Part shown: positions 14,667 to 25,646 of the stretch, one piece after another
Layout: each line of letters begins with the position of its first letter
Numbering within the stretch: the stretch's first letter is position 1
Origin: Phorcus lineatus
Taxonomy: Eukaryota; Mollusca; Gastropoda; Trochida; Trochidae
Assembly: GCA_921293015.1 (NCBI GenBank)
Contig: OV121093.1
Coordinates: 25,120,622 to 25,184,621, forward strand
Direction of reading: 5' to 3'
Length of the DNA stretch: 64,000 bases
Position numbers and translations under genes: made by a program
The notes under the pieces: generated by a model
Database searches by the model: none
Told to the model about the DNA's origin: nothing
Seen by the model: only the letters and a program-made list of their open reading frames with translations

Positions 14667-15005
14667 CAAATTTGTAATGAATCATTCATATTCTCAGAAG
14701 ATGTTTTTGTTAAGCAAGATAACTAGTTAATGTGGCATTGTTTTCTCTCTTGTTTTATTGCCTATTTCATATTACTTCTCAATAATGAATTATCTCATGA
14801 GATTTATATGATCCATACAAAATGCTTTGTCCATAGTGTTATGTTAACAATAACTAAATATTGCTGATTGATCCACGGACAAGACATCATGGTTCATCTG
14901 ATTTTTTCTTAACCAGTGAATTTTCTGATATCTTAAATTAAAAAAATGTTTTAATGTTTTTTTTTCAGACAAAATAAAGAAGCGCAAGCAAAGAAGTTTT
15001 ATTGA
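4800..15005 (+). CDS. LMAN1: LMAN1 / ERGIC-53, mannose-binding cargo receptor, complete 15-exon gene
   Basis: Type I membrane lectin that cycles between ER and ERGIC and carries high-mannose glycoproteins into COPII vesicles. Coding exons: 4800-4962, 6998-7054, 7329-7426, 7714-7821, 8313-8374, 8685-8784, 10734-10857, 11216-11283, 11861-11943, 12164-12227, 12493-12684, 13016-13107, 13568-13727, 14516-14625, 14969-15005. All introns are GT..AG and every phase agrees, giving 1,518 nt and 505 residues (human about 510). Order: signal peptide (1-23), L-type lectin domain (about 28-248), coiled-coil stalk with linkers (about 260-457), luminal Cys pair (462, 470), membrane span (about 474-490), cytosolic tail ending KKFY. 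The start at 4800 has a good context (AAAATGG); an in-frame ATG at 4785 would only add five residues. Alternatives such as LMAN1L or LMAN2 are less likely because of length, stalk and tail. Confidence 0.96.
6998..11283 (+). CDS. LMAN1: LMAN1 exons 2-8: L-type lectin (carbohydrate recognition) domain
   Basis: Exon 2 (6998-7054, only 57 nt) encodes ASDEMIRLTPSLRSKK. Exon 3 carries GRGRIGADG, with Asp104 equivalent to the sugar-binding Asp of human ERGIC-53. Exon 4 carries LDSFDNDG, with Asp135, Phe137 and Asn139 as the expected calcium ligands. Exons 5/6 carry NHQNDG, with His161 and Asp164. Cys173 and Cys213 are 40 residues apart, as in the human intradomain disulphide. Exon 7 ends in the conserved FGVSAATGGLA and exon 8 in DDHDVLSFLT. 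Every binding residue I know for the family is present, so the lectin should be functional. Confidence 0.95.
8913..10430. mobile_element. Pearl/HINE-like element with about nine 145-bp core repeats in LMAN1 intron 6
   Basis: The left end begins near TTTTAGCTCATCAGG and continues into CCGTCCGTCCGTCC. The right end is TGATGAGCTACAGAGCCC (about 10396), so the ends are inverted around AGCTCATCAG. Between them lie about nine tandem copies of a 145-bp unit (9080-10290), each holding the dyad TGACCCCAAATGGGGTCA. This left end / satellite core / right end layout matches the 'pearl' elements of bivalves and Helentron-associated elements. Minus-strand open frames spaced 145 or 290 bp apart are artefacts of the repeat. 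Confidence 0.65.
11861..13727 (+). CDS. LMAN1: LMAN1 exons 9-13: luminal coiled-coil stalk
   Basis: Exon 9 is very rich in Glu/Lys (EEERQKFEREFEEYYKELEK), a typical coiled coil that supports oligomerisation. Exons 11-13 contain further heptad-like helices (IHITLKDLNRKLDELI; VLHELRDNLNNARNDIAKLL) separated by flexible Gln/Gly/Pro-rich linkers. In the family this stalk holds the lectin heads away from the membrane and mediates hexamer formation. The linkers have diverged from vertebrate sequences, as expected. Confidence 0.93.
13361..13535. repeat. 34-35-bp tandem repeat in LMAN1 intron 12
   Basis: About five copies of a unit reading AAGCGTAGCATGAGAAGAAG followed by TTAGTGTGTGGTTG. The array ends only about 30 bases before exon 13. 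Confidence 0.9.
14516..15005 (+). CDS. LMAN1: LMAN1 exons 14-15: luminal cysteines, membrane span, KKFY tail
   Basis: Exon 14 encodes GCPPVASSSC, whose two Cys (462, 470) match the inter-subunit disulphide cysteines of human ERGIC-53. It continues with the membrane span LVFFLAIAAQFVLMGGYMVY. Exon 15 encodes the short tail KQNKEAQAKKFY and the stop TGA (15003-15005). KKxx is the COPI retrieval signal, and a terminal aromatic pair aids COPII export. The vertebrate end is KKFF, so Phe to Tyr at the last position is a conservative variant. Confidence 0.95.
14640..14666. repeat. (TA)n microsatellite in LMAN1 intron 14
   Basis: About 13 TA units directly downstream of the exon 14 donor. Confidence 0.95.
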
Positions 15006-15119
15006 GAAGAGTCCTCAATAGGTTTTAATCTATATCATCCTGGCCACATTGTTTGTCATCCCAATCATTCACAGCTGAGAAGTCAGCAACCCATCCTTCA
15101 AGTGAAGGAACCTCCATCA

Positions 15120-15500
15120 TGGACATCCATCTGGAGTGTCTGCAGCTACTGTTACCACTTGACCATCGGACATACATCTGGAGTGTCTGCTGCTACTGTT
15201 ATCACTTGACCATCGGACATCCATCTGGAGTGTCTGCTGCTACTGTTATCACTGGACCATCGGACACCCATCTGGAGTGTCTGCTGCTACTGTTATCACT
15301 GGACCATCGGACACCCATCTGGAGTGTCTGCTGCTACTGTTATCACTTGACCATCGGACATCCATCTGGAGTGTCTGCTGCTACTGTTATCACTGGACCA
15401 TTGGACATCCATCTGGTGTGTCGGCTGCTAATGTTATCACTCGACCATCGGACACCCATCTGGAGTGTCTGCAGCTACTGCAGCTATCACTGGACCATCA
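15120..15500. repeat. 48-bp minisatellite in the LMAN1 3' UTR region, about eight copies
   Basis: The unit reads GACCATCGGACATCCATCTG then GAGTGTCTGCTGCTACTGTT then ATCACTTG. Copies differ at few positions (CACC/CATC, ACTGG/ACTTG). 48 is divisible by three, which explains the long plus-strand open frames here; they are not supported as genes. Confidence 0.9.
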
Positions 15501-15685
15501 GCTCCATCACCTCACCAGTCTTCCTCTTTATCATCACATCAACTCTCATGCATCAGTCTTCTCTGCTGTCAGAATTATTACACAGAAGCTAAACTATATC
15601 TTGTCTCTCGAAAAGTACATATTGATAAATACACACAGAAGTCAGTATTCTTTGCTGTTTGATTTAATAACTTTGAAATTTAAAA

Positions 15686-15691
15686 AATAAA
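15686..15691 (+). other. Candidate polyadenylation signal for LMAN1
   Basis: AATAAA about 680 bases after the LMAN1 stop codon. A second candidate lies at 16901-16906. Which is used cannot be told from sequence. Confidence 0.35.
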
Positions 15692-16287
15692 AAGAAGAAT
15701 TTCATTAGTAAAGAGCATGAATTTAAGAAAGGGTTGTCTCAAGCATCTTTCCATGAAGTTCAGCTCAAAACATGCACATGTGTGTTCCTCTGAATATAAA
15801 GCAATTTCGGAAAAAAGGGATTTTGAAAATTTTAATGCAAAATTAAATGAAATATGCAGAATAATTCTGAAAGATTTTCCACTTAATCCAGGCAAGACTG
15901 ATGCCAGTGAAGTAACTACGGACTGAACTCATCAGTGTGTAACAAGAAGTCTTACCTCCACCTTGACGTCTTCATACCAATATCATACAGTTCATTTGCA
16001 ATATGAGAATCTTCTTGTCGGTCACTCTATCTTACATGCATGTTTACCAATGTGAATTGTAACTGGAAGCTGAAAGGGCTGACTAATCAGTAATTGTTAT
16101 TTTAACTCCATTTGCAAACTGAATTTATGTGATCATACTACAGGTTTTATATAACAAGTGGTTAAAAGAGGTAACAAGCCCCACTCCCACAAGTTAATGT
16201 GAAGTTTTTCCATTTGGCTAACAGAACATCTACAGGTCCATGGGTTGTTTTGGTGAAGTGGTAACAATAAGTTTAACAGTGCAATCA

Positions 16288-16410
16288 GGGCCTCCTTTCA
16301 CAAAGATTTAATTGTTAGGTGATCGTAAGTGACAAAGTTAACCTTAGCGTTAGTAAAAGAATGGGAGATAAGGTTGGCCTTGGTAAAGGTTGCTTTGTGA
16401 AATGAGGCCC
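16288..16410. mobile_element. 123-bp MITE with 18-bp terminal inverted repeats
   Basis: GGGCCTCCTTTCACAAAG at 16288-16305 is inverted as CTTTGTGAAATGAGGCCC at 16393-16410, with one mismatch. The interior is short and non-coding. Size and structure fit a miniature inverted-repeat transposable element; the superfamily is unknown. Confidence 0.7.
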
Positions 16411-19400
16411 TAGGCCCACTTAAAATGAGCTCATTGAGCCCAAGGTGACCCTAGCTCAGGTTAACAACTGGGCTCAAGATTCCTTACCACTGAAAGAGCT
16501 TGGCACACATAGGCCAGACCTCTATGATGGTGTTAATTTGTGAAGAAAGAAAAAATATCAAAATGATTTTGGAATGTTTTTTTACTTGTTTTATGAAGTA
16601 CATAAAAGTGTCAAATTTCCTAAGGGGGTGTCGCAGTAAAATATATATAGGGAAGACAAGATTTCATTATGCCGAACTCTTGATGTCCTTCATACTAATT
16701 TACAAGATGTTTGTAATTCTATTATTTGATGATAAGAATGTTTTATTAAAACTATTATTGGTATTTTCATAAGCATGTTTGATGCAGATTATGTGTGGTA
16801 AAAATGAAATTGCAATATTTTGTATTTATCTTTGAATCTCCTCTCCCTGGATGGAGCAAGAGAAATACACTTGTTTTAGCTTCATTTGAATATATTTCTA
16901 AATAAATACTTTGAAAATTGGAGACTCTTTTTCTCCCTATTGCTTTATCTTGATCACATTATTTTTTTAAAAAGATACTGATGGTTTATGAGAGATGAGA
17001 AATTGTGTATTTAGTATTAATTGACTTGGGTGCTGAAATTTGACTTGTACAACTTACTCACAATTCTTTATCACAGTTGTAAATTCAAATTGAACTAAAG
17101 GGTTTGAATTCACTTTATGGTAAACATATGGTTTCATTTTGTTGAAGATTTTCACAATTCTATGATATATCTTATTGGCCTATTGGTGCCTTAATCAAAC
17201 ATGTAGCCAGGTAGATATTCCATCTTGTAAGAGTGAAGAACAATTAAGATACTCTCTCCAGTAAGTGATGTGCACTGAAACTGTTCTAGGAAGTAATCTG
17301 TGCTCTACCAGCAGAGTAGTTGTTTTCTTCCACAAAGCCAAATGTCAAAACTATTCCTTGTAGATAATCAAATATGTCATGTTCCAATTGAACCAGCACA
17401 CCAATTATTGTCCTATTAGAGCTACTTGCTTCCAGCTTCCATGCTCTCTTATCAGGAACAGTACTGGTTTTAAGGAGATGAGGAGCTCATCTGTGACCAT
17501 TTGTGAAGTAAATCGGAGGTAGGTCTAATCTGATGAGCTACATAGACAATGGATCTATTTTAGAACTTGATTGTTGCATGCAAATACAGTGTTCTTTATC
17601 CTTTAGATTATTTAGAAAATGAATCAACCATTTATTTTTATAAATGAAGTGGGAAATGTTGTATATTTCTACTCAGAGCCCAGCAATTGACTTCCCTGTG
17701 TCAGGCATTCTTCCAGTAACTTCTGTAACCACCCCAACCTCCTCTTTTCTATTGCTTTTGCCTGAAAATGTTCAGTTTACCACATATGTTCCTGAGCTAG
17801 AATTTTTCAAGAAGACATGCTTCCCTGTTAGCTGTTAGTGATTGTGTATTTCTTGGTTGAAATACAGCCCACAGAAGATTTGGTAGGCCCTGAACCACCA
17901 ATCATTGAATGATCATTAGTTAGTTATCTGTGTTGGGCTTGTGTAACATTTATGAAACTAATATCTGGGTTTGAAAGGGACCATTGAATATGTTTTGTAT
18001 GTGCTCAAAGTGTTTGGTTTAAATCTGTTACAGAGACATATTTCTATGATACAATGGACACTGCATGTGAAATATTTGGAATTGCAATGTCTGCGAGAAG
18101 AAATGTTGGTTCTATGTACTTGGTTTGAAACCACAAGCTCACTAACCTTGTCTCAGAACTTCTCACAACAAATAAATTGTATGCAGTATTCATTTTCCAA
18201 AGTATGGATATGTTTCTCTGTTATCTGTTCAATTTTAAGAAAAGAGTTTGTATAATGACTAAGTTTCAGCAGTACATACCATGTTTGTTTTTAGGAAGAA
18301 TTTCCTGCAGAAGTTTGTTTGGCTGTGTTTAACATTGTCATACTAGTCACATTCATTCATTATAAGTTGTATGTTCATTATGATAGTGTATTTCTTGTAT
18401 GCTTCTTATGCTAATTTATCTATATGAACGTAAAAATTAACTTTATTATTGTATATTTGGAAGATATATATATAAAGGTGCAAATATCTATGATACGAAT
18501 ATGTAGCTTGATTTCTGCATGAATTGTTATGAATTGTCATTGATGAAATATCATCATCATGATGAAGAAGAGAAACTATGGATGTTGTTGGTGAACATCT
18601 AAATAATGCTTTGATGATGGCATGTACTCTATTTTGTAACTGGATATATTGCATTTAGCAGTGTTGTAGAATTTAGGATAAGAATATCAAGACATATTTG
18701 ACTATCATCCTGAAAAAATTTATTATTGAATATGTAAGACATCCTTTTAAATTTTGATTGGATGCTAAGATGACCCTTGGGTGCATATGTCCCTTATCAT
18801 TCCAGTTGCTATATCCTTGACGTAGGCCCTCATTCTCAATATGAAGGATTGCAGTGAAGATCTAAGACTTCTCCCACATTATGTGTTACATCTACATAAC
18901 TGTTCACCATGTGAGGGCCTAGTGTGCTTGTATGAGAGAGACTGGTTTGAAATTTGGACTGTAAGAATGATGTCATTATTATGAATGTAGCAACTGTATG
19001 GCAATATAACACTCTAGATTTGGTGGAGGTTGAGGGGATCCTGCACTTAACCATTTCACTAGCTCAACAAGCACCTTGCATACTGTGACATTATGCTGAG
19101 GTTAGCCCAGCGCCAGTATAGGCTATGTGAGATTTTTTGAAGTTCTGTTAAGAAATCATCTTCATCATTCTTGTCAAGTTGTTCTGAAATGTTTTAGTTA
19201 ACGTTAGATACAACAGGGTAGATGTTGTCTTTGTGTAAGCAAAGCCATTTATCATTTGATGAAAGTAATTGGCCCCTTTTTACACATCCATTTGATGATT
19301 ATTATTCTTCTCACTGAATTAAATTTAATCACTTATAGTTGGACCTGCTGTGCAAGGTGTGGAATATTGAAATTATCATACAAGATGTACAAGATTATAC

Positions 19401-20200
19401 AAGTTTTCTTCTCCACTGACAATGCTTCCACTCCTAACCATGAGATTTGAATAGATTGACAATTTATTGATGACTTAATCAAAATACCGAGTTTTGATAT
19501 TCCTTTTTGTTGTCCACAATGTGAGTATTCAGCAGACATTTGGATATTTAATTTTCAGTAAAACATCATTTGATATCAAAAACATTTTACACTAGTTATA
19601 GTTTGGTATTTGCACTGCACTTAGTTTCTTAGATCAAGTTCTAGAGTGCCAAACCAGTTCTGTTAGGGGTTGAGTCTGAGGGAACCAGAGCAAAATATCA
19701 AGGACAGTATTTTAAAACACATCTTGTGTTAAGACAGTTGCCCCGTGGTACACTTGCTTGTGAAAGCTTATTACTAACCTGTTGAAGCTACCCCAGTTTA
19801 ATATGTCTACAATGTTATAACACAGTGTGTGGCTGATGTCATGAAGTCACAACGGATGACGTTGCAATGCTTGCAATGCTAGCGGCACAGCTGCAATAGT
19901 AGTCAAAGTCATCTTCATGCTATTTCTTTGATAATTCAGCTAGTAGTAAAAGCAATAATAAACCCAGCCCCATTTTATTACATTTTTGTGAAACTCATGA
20001 ATGGTATCAATTTATGATTTTGTTTCATAAAAAAATTATTAAAAAGGATATCTTTTAAGTATTTTTTGTTAAGCCCAAAATCCTATATAAAGTCAAACGA
20101 AATAACTTTGACTTGAGAATGCTTCCTTTAATGTTGGTTATTGCAGCAAAATAAACAAGTAGATCTATACATTACTTTGTTTACCTGTATCTTTATACAT
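16411..20200. other. AT-rich intergenic stretch, no gene recognised
   Basis: I see only short, AT-driven open frames. At 17527-17560 there is a solitary copy of the TGATGAGCTACA end motif shared with the pearl/HINE-like elements, probably a lone remnant. Confidence 0.45.
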
Positions 20201-20232
20201 TGAGTATTTCACCCTTGTCCCTCCATCTCTCT

Positions 20233-20521
20233 ATGAAGCCACACTACTGCCATCAGAACTGTTTTGCTGGATTGATGACCCGCCTGAATGTGACCAGCTG
20301 CTATAGGTTGGTGATGGAACTCATGTGATCTGTCCCCTGTAACTCACAGACTGGTTCACAAGTGGAACAGCTCAGCCAGTGCTCAGCTGACACCACACCT
20401 TTGCTTTCACTGCCAACAGTCTGGTCTAGCTGTACGTGATGTATTCAACCAGGAGTTGGTGGTAAATGGCTTCCTCTATGTCAATCGTTTGACCAGGTCT
20501 CAGATCTGTCGTTGTATGTGA
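20233..20521 (+). other. GC-richer island with two overlapping protein-like frames
   Basis: In otherwise AT-rich DNA, one frame opens at ATG 20233 and stops at 20328. A second frame overlaps it and runs from 20315 to 20521, containing AVRDVFNQELVVNGFLYVNR. Composition looks protein-like in both, as in a frameshifted gene relic or retro-copy. No family is recognised, and chance remains possible. Confidence 0.2.
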
Positions 20522-20765
20522 AATAAGGCGTGTAACAGGGTGCAAGGATTTAGTTCATGTGTATGATTGCTTTACCTATTGAAATTTTGCATTGGAATAA
20601 TCAGGTATAAGAATAAATTTGTCATGAGGTGTTATGTATATGTGTATGAATGGTATTTTGAAGTAAAATAATTTTAATGTATTACCTGTTTCAATTTTAT
20701 TTGAATCAAAATAAATTATCATTGCTTTCAATGAAATTTGTTTACTTCATCATTTTAGAAATAGT

Positions 20766-21490
20766 TTTGCTCATCAGGCATATAAGGCCAAATTGGCTTT
20801 TTGCATGGACAATTGTCTTTGTACCCTCCGGAATTACTAAAACACTTTTTGGTAGACACCTTGCACCTTAGGGATCAAAGTGGTACATAGATTTATTGAT
20901 GTGTAGATGAGAAAGAAGTAGAACAGCTCGATAGATGTCACAGCCCCTGTGCTCCACCAACAATAGTGCAGCCTCACTCCTGTCATCGCAAATAAAAAGT
21001 AGTTCAGAGAAAATATTACCCAATTAATTAATATGTGGTTCTAATTAGTTTTATTATCAAACTTTAAAACTAACTATGACTATTATGTATCATCTGAGCG
21101 CTTTACCAAATAAGAATAAGAGAAATAAAACTGTAATACCTTAGTGTTAACTACGCACCGCTACACTGATGAGGTAGTGACAATTATTTTATATATTCCT
21201 CGAAGTCTGGGGGTTATGATATCCCTATCAACATGTTTAGTAGAATGTATACAGGTCAAATGACCTTGTTTGATCCCATCAGAAGAGCGCATATTGCTTA
21301 CATTTCAAGCACCTGATTTATTTGATCATGAACCCCTCAAACATGGACATTGAAGACGTTAACCTTCAAAAGCTTTAGTAGACATCTAAAATATAGTGGG
21401 CATAAGAAGCAAGAATTTCAAAATAACATCTTTGTCACAAGCAGACAGACAATTCTTGCAGTACCTGACGAGCTACAGAGCTTAAATCTT
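20766..21490. mobile_element. Possible decayed relative of the pearl/HINE-like family
   Basis: The left side reads GCTCATCAGGCATATAAGG (about 20768) and the right side GACGAGCTACAGAGC (about 21470), both similar to the ends of the 8913-10430 element and in the same inverted arrangement. The interior has no tandem core. This is the weakest member of the group. Confidence 0.3.
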
Positions 21491-21814
21491 AATCTTAAAA
21501 GACATGTCTATGGAATTATTTCAGTTACAAAGATTGAAATTTATATAAAGGCTTATATAGCTTACCGAGGATATTTTTACTTTTATCAAAGAGTGTTGAT
21601 ATATTTGATATCAGATGACACGAGGATGAGATACTATTTATCATCCAAAATCATTTTTCATTTCGATTCCGTGAAATAGGCAAATTTCTGAACACTGCAC
21701 AACTCCAAGACTCTCAGTGCAGTGATGTCATAGCATTGTGACGTCATAGCATTGTGACGATTAAAGAATAATTGTGATTTCATGAACTTCACTGTAAACG
21801 GGCATTGTTCTCCT

Positions 21815-21850
21815 AAGATATATCGCTTGTGGAAGCACAAGCGATATCTT
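21815..21850. repeat. Short perfect hairpin
   Basis: ATATCGCTTGTG and CACAAGCGATAT form a 12-bp stem around a four-base loop (GAAG). Role unknown. Confidence 0.6.
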
Positions 21851-21861
21851 CTGTGGAACAC

Positions 21862-22844
21862 AGTTTTTGGATGATAAATTAAGTTAAGATGTGTAAGAAT
21901 TTGTCCCCTTATTTCTCCTCATATGTTGAATATCCCAAGTCAAATACTAGTACCATTGTGTCTTCATCTGTTTATTCAAATATGTAAACATATTTCGTGA
22001 ATTATACATTCAGTTTTAGTATAATGTCATTTGTTGTTTTTTTGTATATGTAAGTTAATGACAGCAGTTATTTGTAAGAAGCATTGAGTCACTGCCCCCC
22101 AATAAATTATTTCAAATTCTTCAAGTTTATGTAAAACTTTTGTAAGCATATTTCACATAAGTGTAACTTGCACTGTTAATAAGGATCTTGTCAACTGAAG
22201 TGCAATGTGAGTGATACATGTATGTTAATATTTTGACAATGATTAGAATTGTTAGCAGAACTTCTGCTGGAGAGTTCAGCCTCTTTCTTGACATTCAGTT
22301 CACTTGAGTTCCATTCATTTCAGAGTTGGAGAAAAACACTTAATGACATATATGACATTGAACAAACATAATTGTGTTCACTTTACTGATAACCTCCCAA
22401 TTATTCTATTCATAGTCCCATTGCGCAAAACAAGTTTAACATGATGGCCTTAGATTGACTATTTAAAGATTCTTTGGTGCAAGAAGACCAAAGTAAATCC
22501 TTTCTTCAAGTAAAGAGATAATTTTCTAGAACTAGATTATTAGAACTGCATGCCAGTCTTCTGGTAAATTCTCAAGAACCCCTCGAAAAGGGTTTAATAA
22601 GATGATTCCAATTGCTAAAGAATATTTATAGGTTTATAAAGCATTACAAGCAGCTGATTGTGCCAAGCTGGAAGAAATCACATTGATTTAGCCTTCCCTA
22701 ATCTAAGAAATGTTTTCGTATGTTAACTTTAGACTTACATCAACAGTGAAACAGTCAACTAATCTATTAATACTATTCATATGGGGTGTGTGTGTATGAA
22801 AAGTCACTGTTACAACATGTCGATTAGCTTCTCCTTTTCTTGAG
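21862..22844. other. AT-rich stretch, nothing recognised
   Basis: No open frame or repeat worth calling between the hairpin and the 57-bp satellite. Confidence 0.45.
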
Positions 22845-25395
22845 GGCAACCCGAGGAGGACTCAACTCTGATGGTAGCCTACGTGTTTCTCCTATTCTTA
22901 GGGCAACCCGAGGAGAACTCCACTCTGATGGTAGCCTACGTGTTTCTCCTATTCTTAGGGCAACCCGAGGAGAACTCCACTCTGATGGTAGCCTACGTGT
23001 TTCTCCTATTCTTAGGGCAACCCGAGGAGAACTCAACTCTGATGGTAGCCTACGTGTTTCTCCTATTCTTAGGGCAACCCGAGGAGAACTCAACTCTGAT
23101 GGTAGCCTACGTGTTTCTCCTATTCTTAGGGCAACCCGAGGAGGACTCAACTCTGATGGTAGCCTACGTGTTTCTCCTATTCTTAGTGCAACCCGAGGAG
23201 GACTCAACTCTGATGGTAGCCTACGTGTTTCTCCTATTCTTAGGGCAACCCGAGGAGAACTCCACTCTGATGGTAGCCTACGTGTTTCTCCTATTCTTAG
23301 GGCAACCCGAGGAAAACTCCACTCTGATGGTAGCCTACGTGTTTCTCCTATTCTTAGGGCAACCCGAGGAGAACTCCACTCTGATGGTAGCCTACGTGTT
23401 TCTCCTATTCTTAGGGCAACCCGAGGAGAACTCAACTCTGATGGTAGCCTACGTGTTTCTCCTATTCTTAGGGCAACCCGAGAACTCAACTCTGATGGTA
23501 GCCTACGTGTTTCTCCTATTCTTGAGGGCAACCCGAGGAGAACTCCACTCTGATGGTAGCCTACGTGTTTCTCCTATTCTTGAGGGCAACCCGAGGAGAA
23601 CTCCACTCTGATGGTAGCCTACGTGTTTCTCCTATTCTTAGGGCAACCCGAGAACTCAACTCTGATGGTAGCCTACGTGTTTCTCCTATTCTTGAGGGCA
23701 ACCCGAGGAGAACTCCACTCTGATGGTAGCCTACGTGTTTCTCCTATTCTTAGGGCAACCCGAGGAGAACTCCACTCTGATGGTAGCCTACGTGTTTCTC
23801 CTATTCTTAGGGCAACCCGAGGAGAACTCAACTCTGATGGTAGCCTACGTGTTTCTCCTATTCTTGAGGGCAACCCGAGGAGAACTCCACTCTGATGGTA
23901 GCCTACGTGTTTCTCCTATTCTTAGGGCAACCCGAGAACTCAACTCTGATGGTAGCCTACGTGTTTCTCCTATTCTTGAGGGCAACCCGAGGAGAACTCC
24001 ACTCTGATGGTAGCCTACGTGTTTCTCCTATTCTTAGGGCAACCCGAGGAGAACTCCACTCTGATGGTAGCCTACGTGTTTCTCCTATTCTTGAGGGCAA
24101 CCCGAGGAGAACTCCACTCTGATGGTAGCCTACGTGTTTCTCCTATTCTTAGGGCAACCCGAGGAGAACTCAACTCTGATGGTAGCCTACGTGTTTCTCC
24201 TATTCTTAGGGCAACCCGAGAACTCAACTCTGATGGTAGCCTACGTGTTTCTCCTATTCTTAGGGCAACCCGAGGAGAACTCCACTCTGATGGTAGCCCA
24301 CGTGTTTCTCCTATTCTTAGGGCAACCCGAGGAGAACTCCACTCTGATGGTAGCCTACGTGTTTCTCCTATTCTTAGGGCAACCCGAGGAGAACTCCACT
24401 CTGATGGTAGCCTACGTGTTTCTCCTATTCTTAGGGCAACCCAAGGAGAACTCCACTCTGATGGTAGCCTACGTGTTTCTCCTATTCTTAGGGCAACCCG
24501 AGGAGAACTCAACTCTGATGGTAGCCTACGTGTTTCTCCTATTCTTAGGGCAACCCGAGGAAAACTCAACTCTGATGGTAGCCTACGTGTTTCTCCTATT
24601 CTTAGGGCAACCCGAGGAGAACTCAACTCTGATGGTAGCCTACGTGTTTCTCCTATTCTTAGGGCAACCCGAGGAGAACTCCACTCTGATGGTAGCCTAC
24701 GTGTTTCTCCTATTCTTAGGGCAACCCGAGGAGAACTCAACTCTGATGGTAGCCTACGTGTTTCTCCTATTCTTAGAGCAACCCGAGGAGAACTCAACTC
24801 TGATGGTAGCCTACGTGTTTCTCCTATTCTTAGGGCAACCCGAGGAGAACTCAACTCTGATGGTAGCCTACGTGTTTCTCCTATTCTTGAGGGCAACCCG
24901 AGGAGAACTCAACTCTGATGGTAGCCTACGTGTTTCTCCTATTCTTAGGGCAACCCGAGGAGAACTCCACTCTGATGGTAGCCTACGTGTTTCTCCTATT
25001 CTTGAGGGCAACCCGAGGAGAACTCCACTCTGATGGTAGCCTACGTGTTTCTCCTATTCTTGAGGGCAACCCGAGGAGAACTCCACTCTGATGGTAGCCT
25101 ACGTGTTTCTCCTATTCTTGAGGGCAACCCGAGGAGAACTCAACTCTGATGGTAGCCTACGTGTTTCTCCTATTCTTAGGGCAACCCGAGGAGAACTCAA
25201 CTCTGATGGTAGCCTACGTGTTTCTCCTATTCTTAGGGCAACCCGAGGAAAACTCCACTCTGATGGTAGCCTACGTGTTTCTCCTATTCTTAGGGCAACC
25301 CGAGGAGAACTCAACTCTGATGGTAGCCTACGTGTTTCTCCTATTTTTGAGGGCAACCCGAGGAGAACTCAACTCTGATGGTAGTCTATGTGTTA
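22845..25395. repeat. 57-bp satellite array, about 45 copies
   Basis: The unit begins GGGCAACCCGAGGAGAACTC and ends TGTTTCTCCTATTCTTA. Variants include CTCCACTC/CTCAACTC, a 59-bp form with CTTGAGGGC, and a 54-bp form lacking three bases (CCCGAGAACTC). The last copy (about 25380) is diverged. 57 is divisible by three, so both strands carry long open frames, but the 59-bp variants shift frame and no start, splice or domain evidence supports coding. Each unit holds an imperfect inverted pair (AGGAGAA / TTCTCCT). Confidence 0.95.
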
Positions 25396-25646
25396 GGGAA
25401 TGTTTCGAATGTTGGAGAGTTAGTTAACTCCGTGAAGGAATGAAAGATGTCTGCCTTGCAAAATGACTTTATTCTCACTTTTCCCCACATATAGTTAACT
25501 GAATGAATTCTTTCACCAATTTGTAGTAGGTGTTTTCAGTATAATAGAAACATATAAAACCTTCGTGACGCTTTTGGAAAATTTAGCATAAATTATGTTT
25601 TATTTTTATCAATTCTTTCAAATCTTCAAAAATGTGCATTTAAGCT

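Larger units (their letters stand above)
15006..16287 (+). other. LMAN1 3' UTR / 3' flank
   Basis: Sequence after the LMAN1 stop. It contains a 48-bp minisatellite and possible polyadenylation signals AATAAA at 15686-15691 and further on at 16901-16906. A 69-codon open frame at 15717-15926 has ordinary protein-like composition but no recognisable motif or splice support; I do not call it a gene. Confidence 0.5.

Noticed and set aside
15053-15690. Open frames of up to 179 codons (SGVSAATVITGP-like repeats)
   Set aside because: They translate the 48-bp minisatellite after the LMAN1 stop; no independent evidence of coding.
15717-15926. 69-codon plus-strand frame (SEKRDFENFNAKLNEICRII)
   Set aside because: Protein-like composition but no motif, no splice support and it lies in the LMAN1 3' flank; kept as a note only.
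22824-25427. Open frames of 66-303 codons on both strands in the 57-bp satellite
   Set aside because: Unit length divisible by three; 59-bp variants break the frames; no start, splice or domain evidence.
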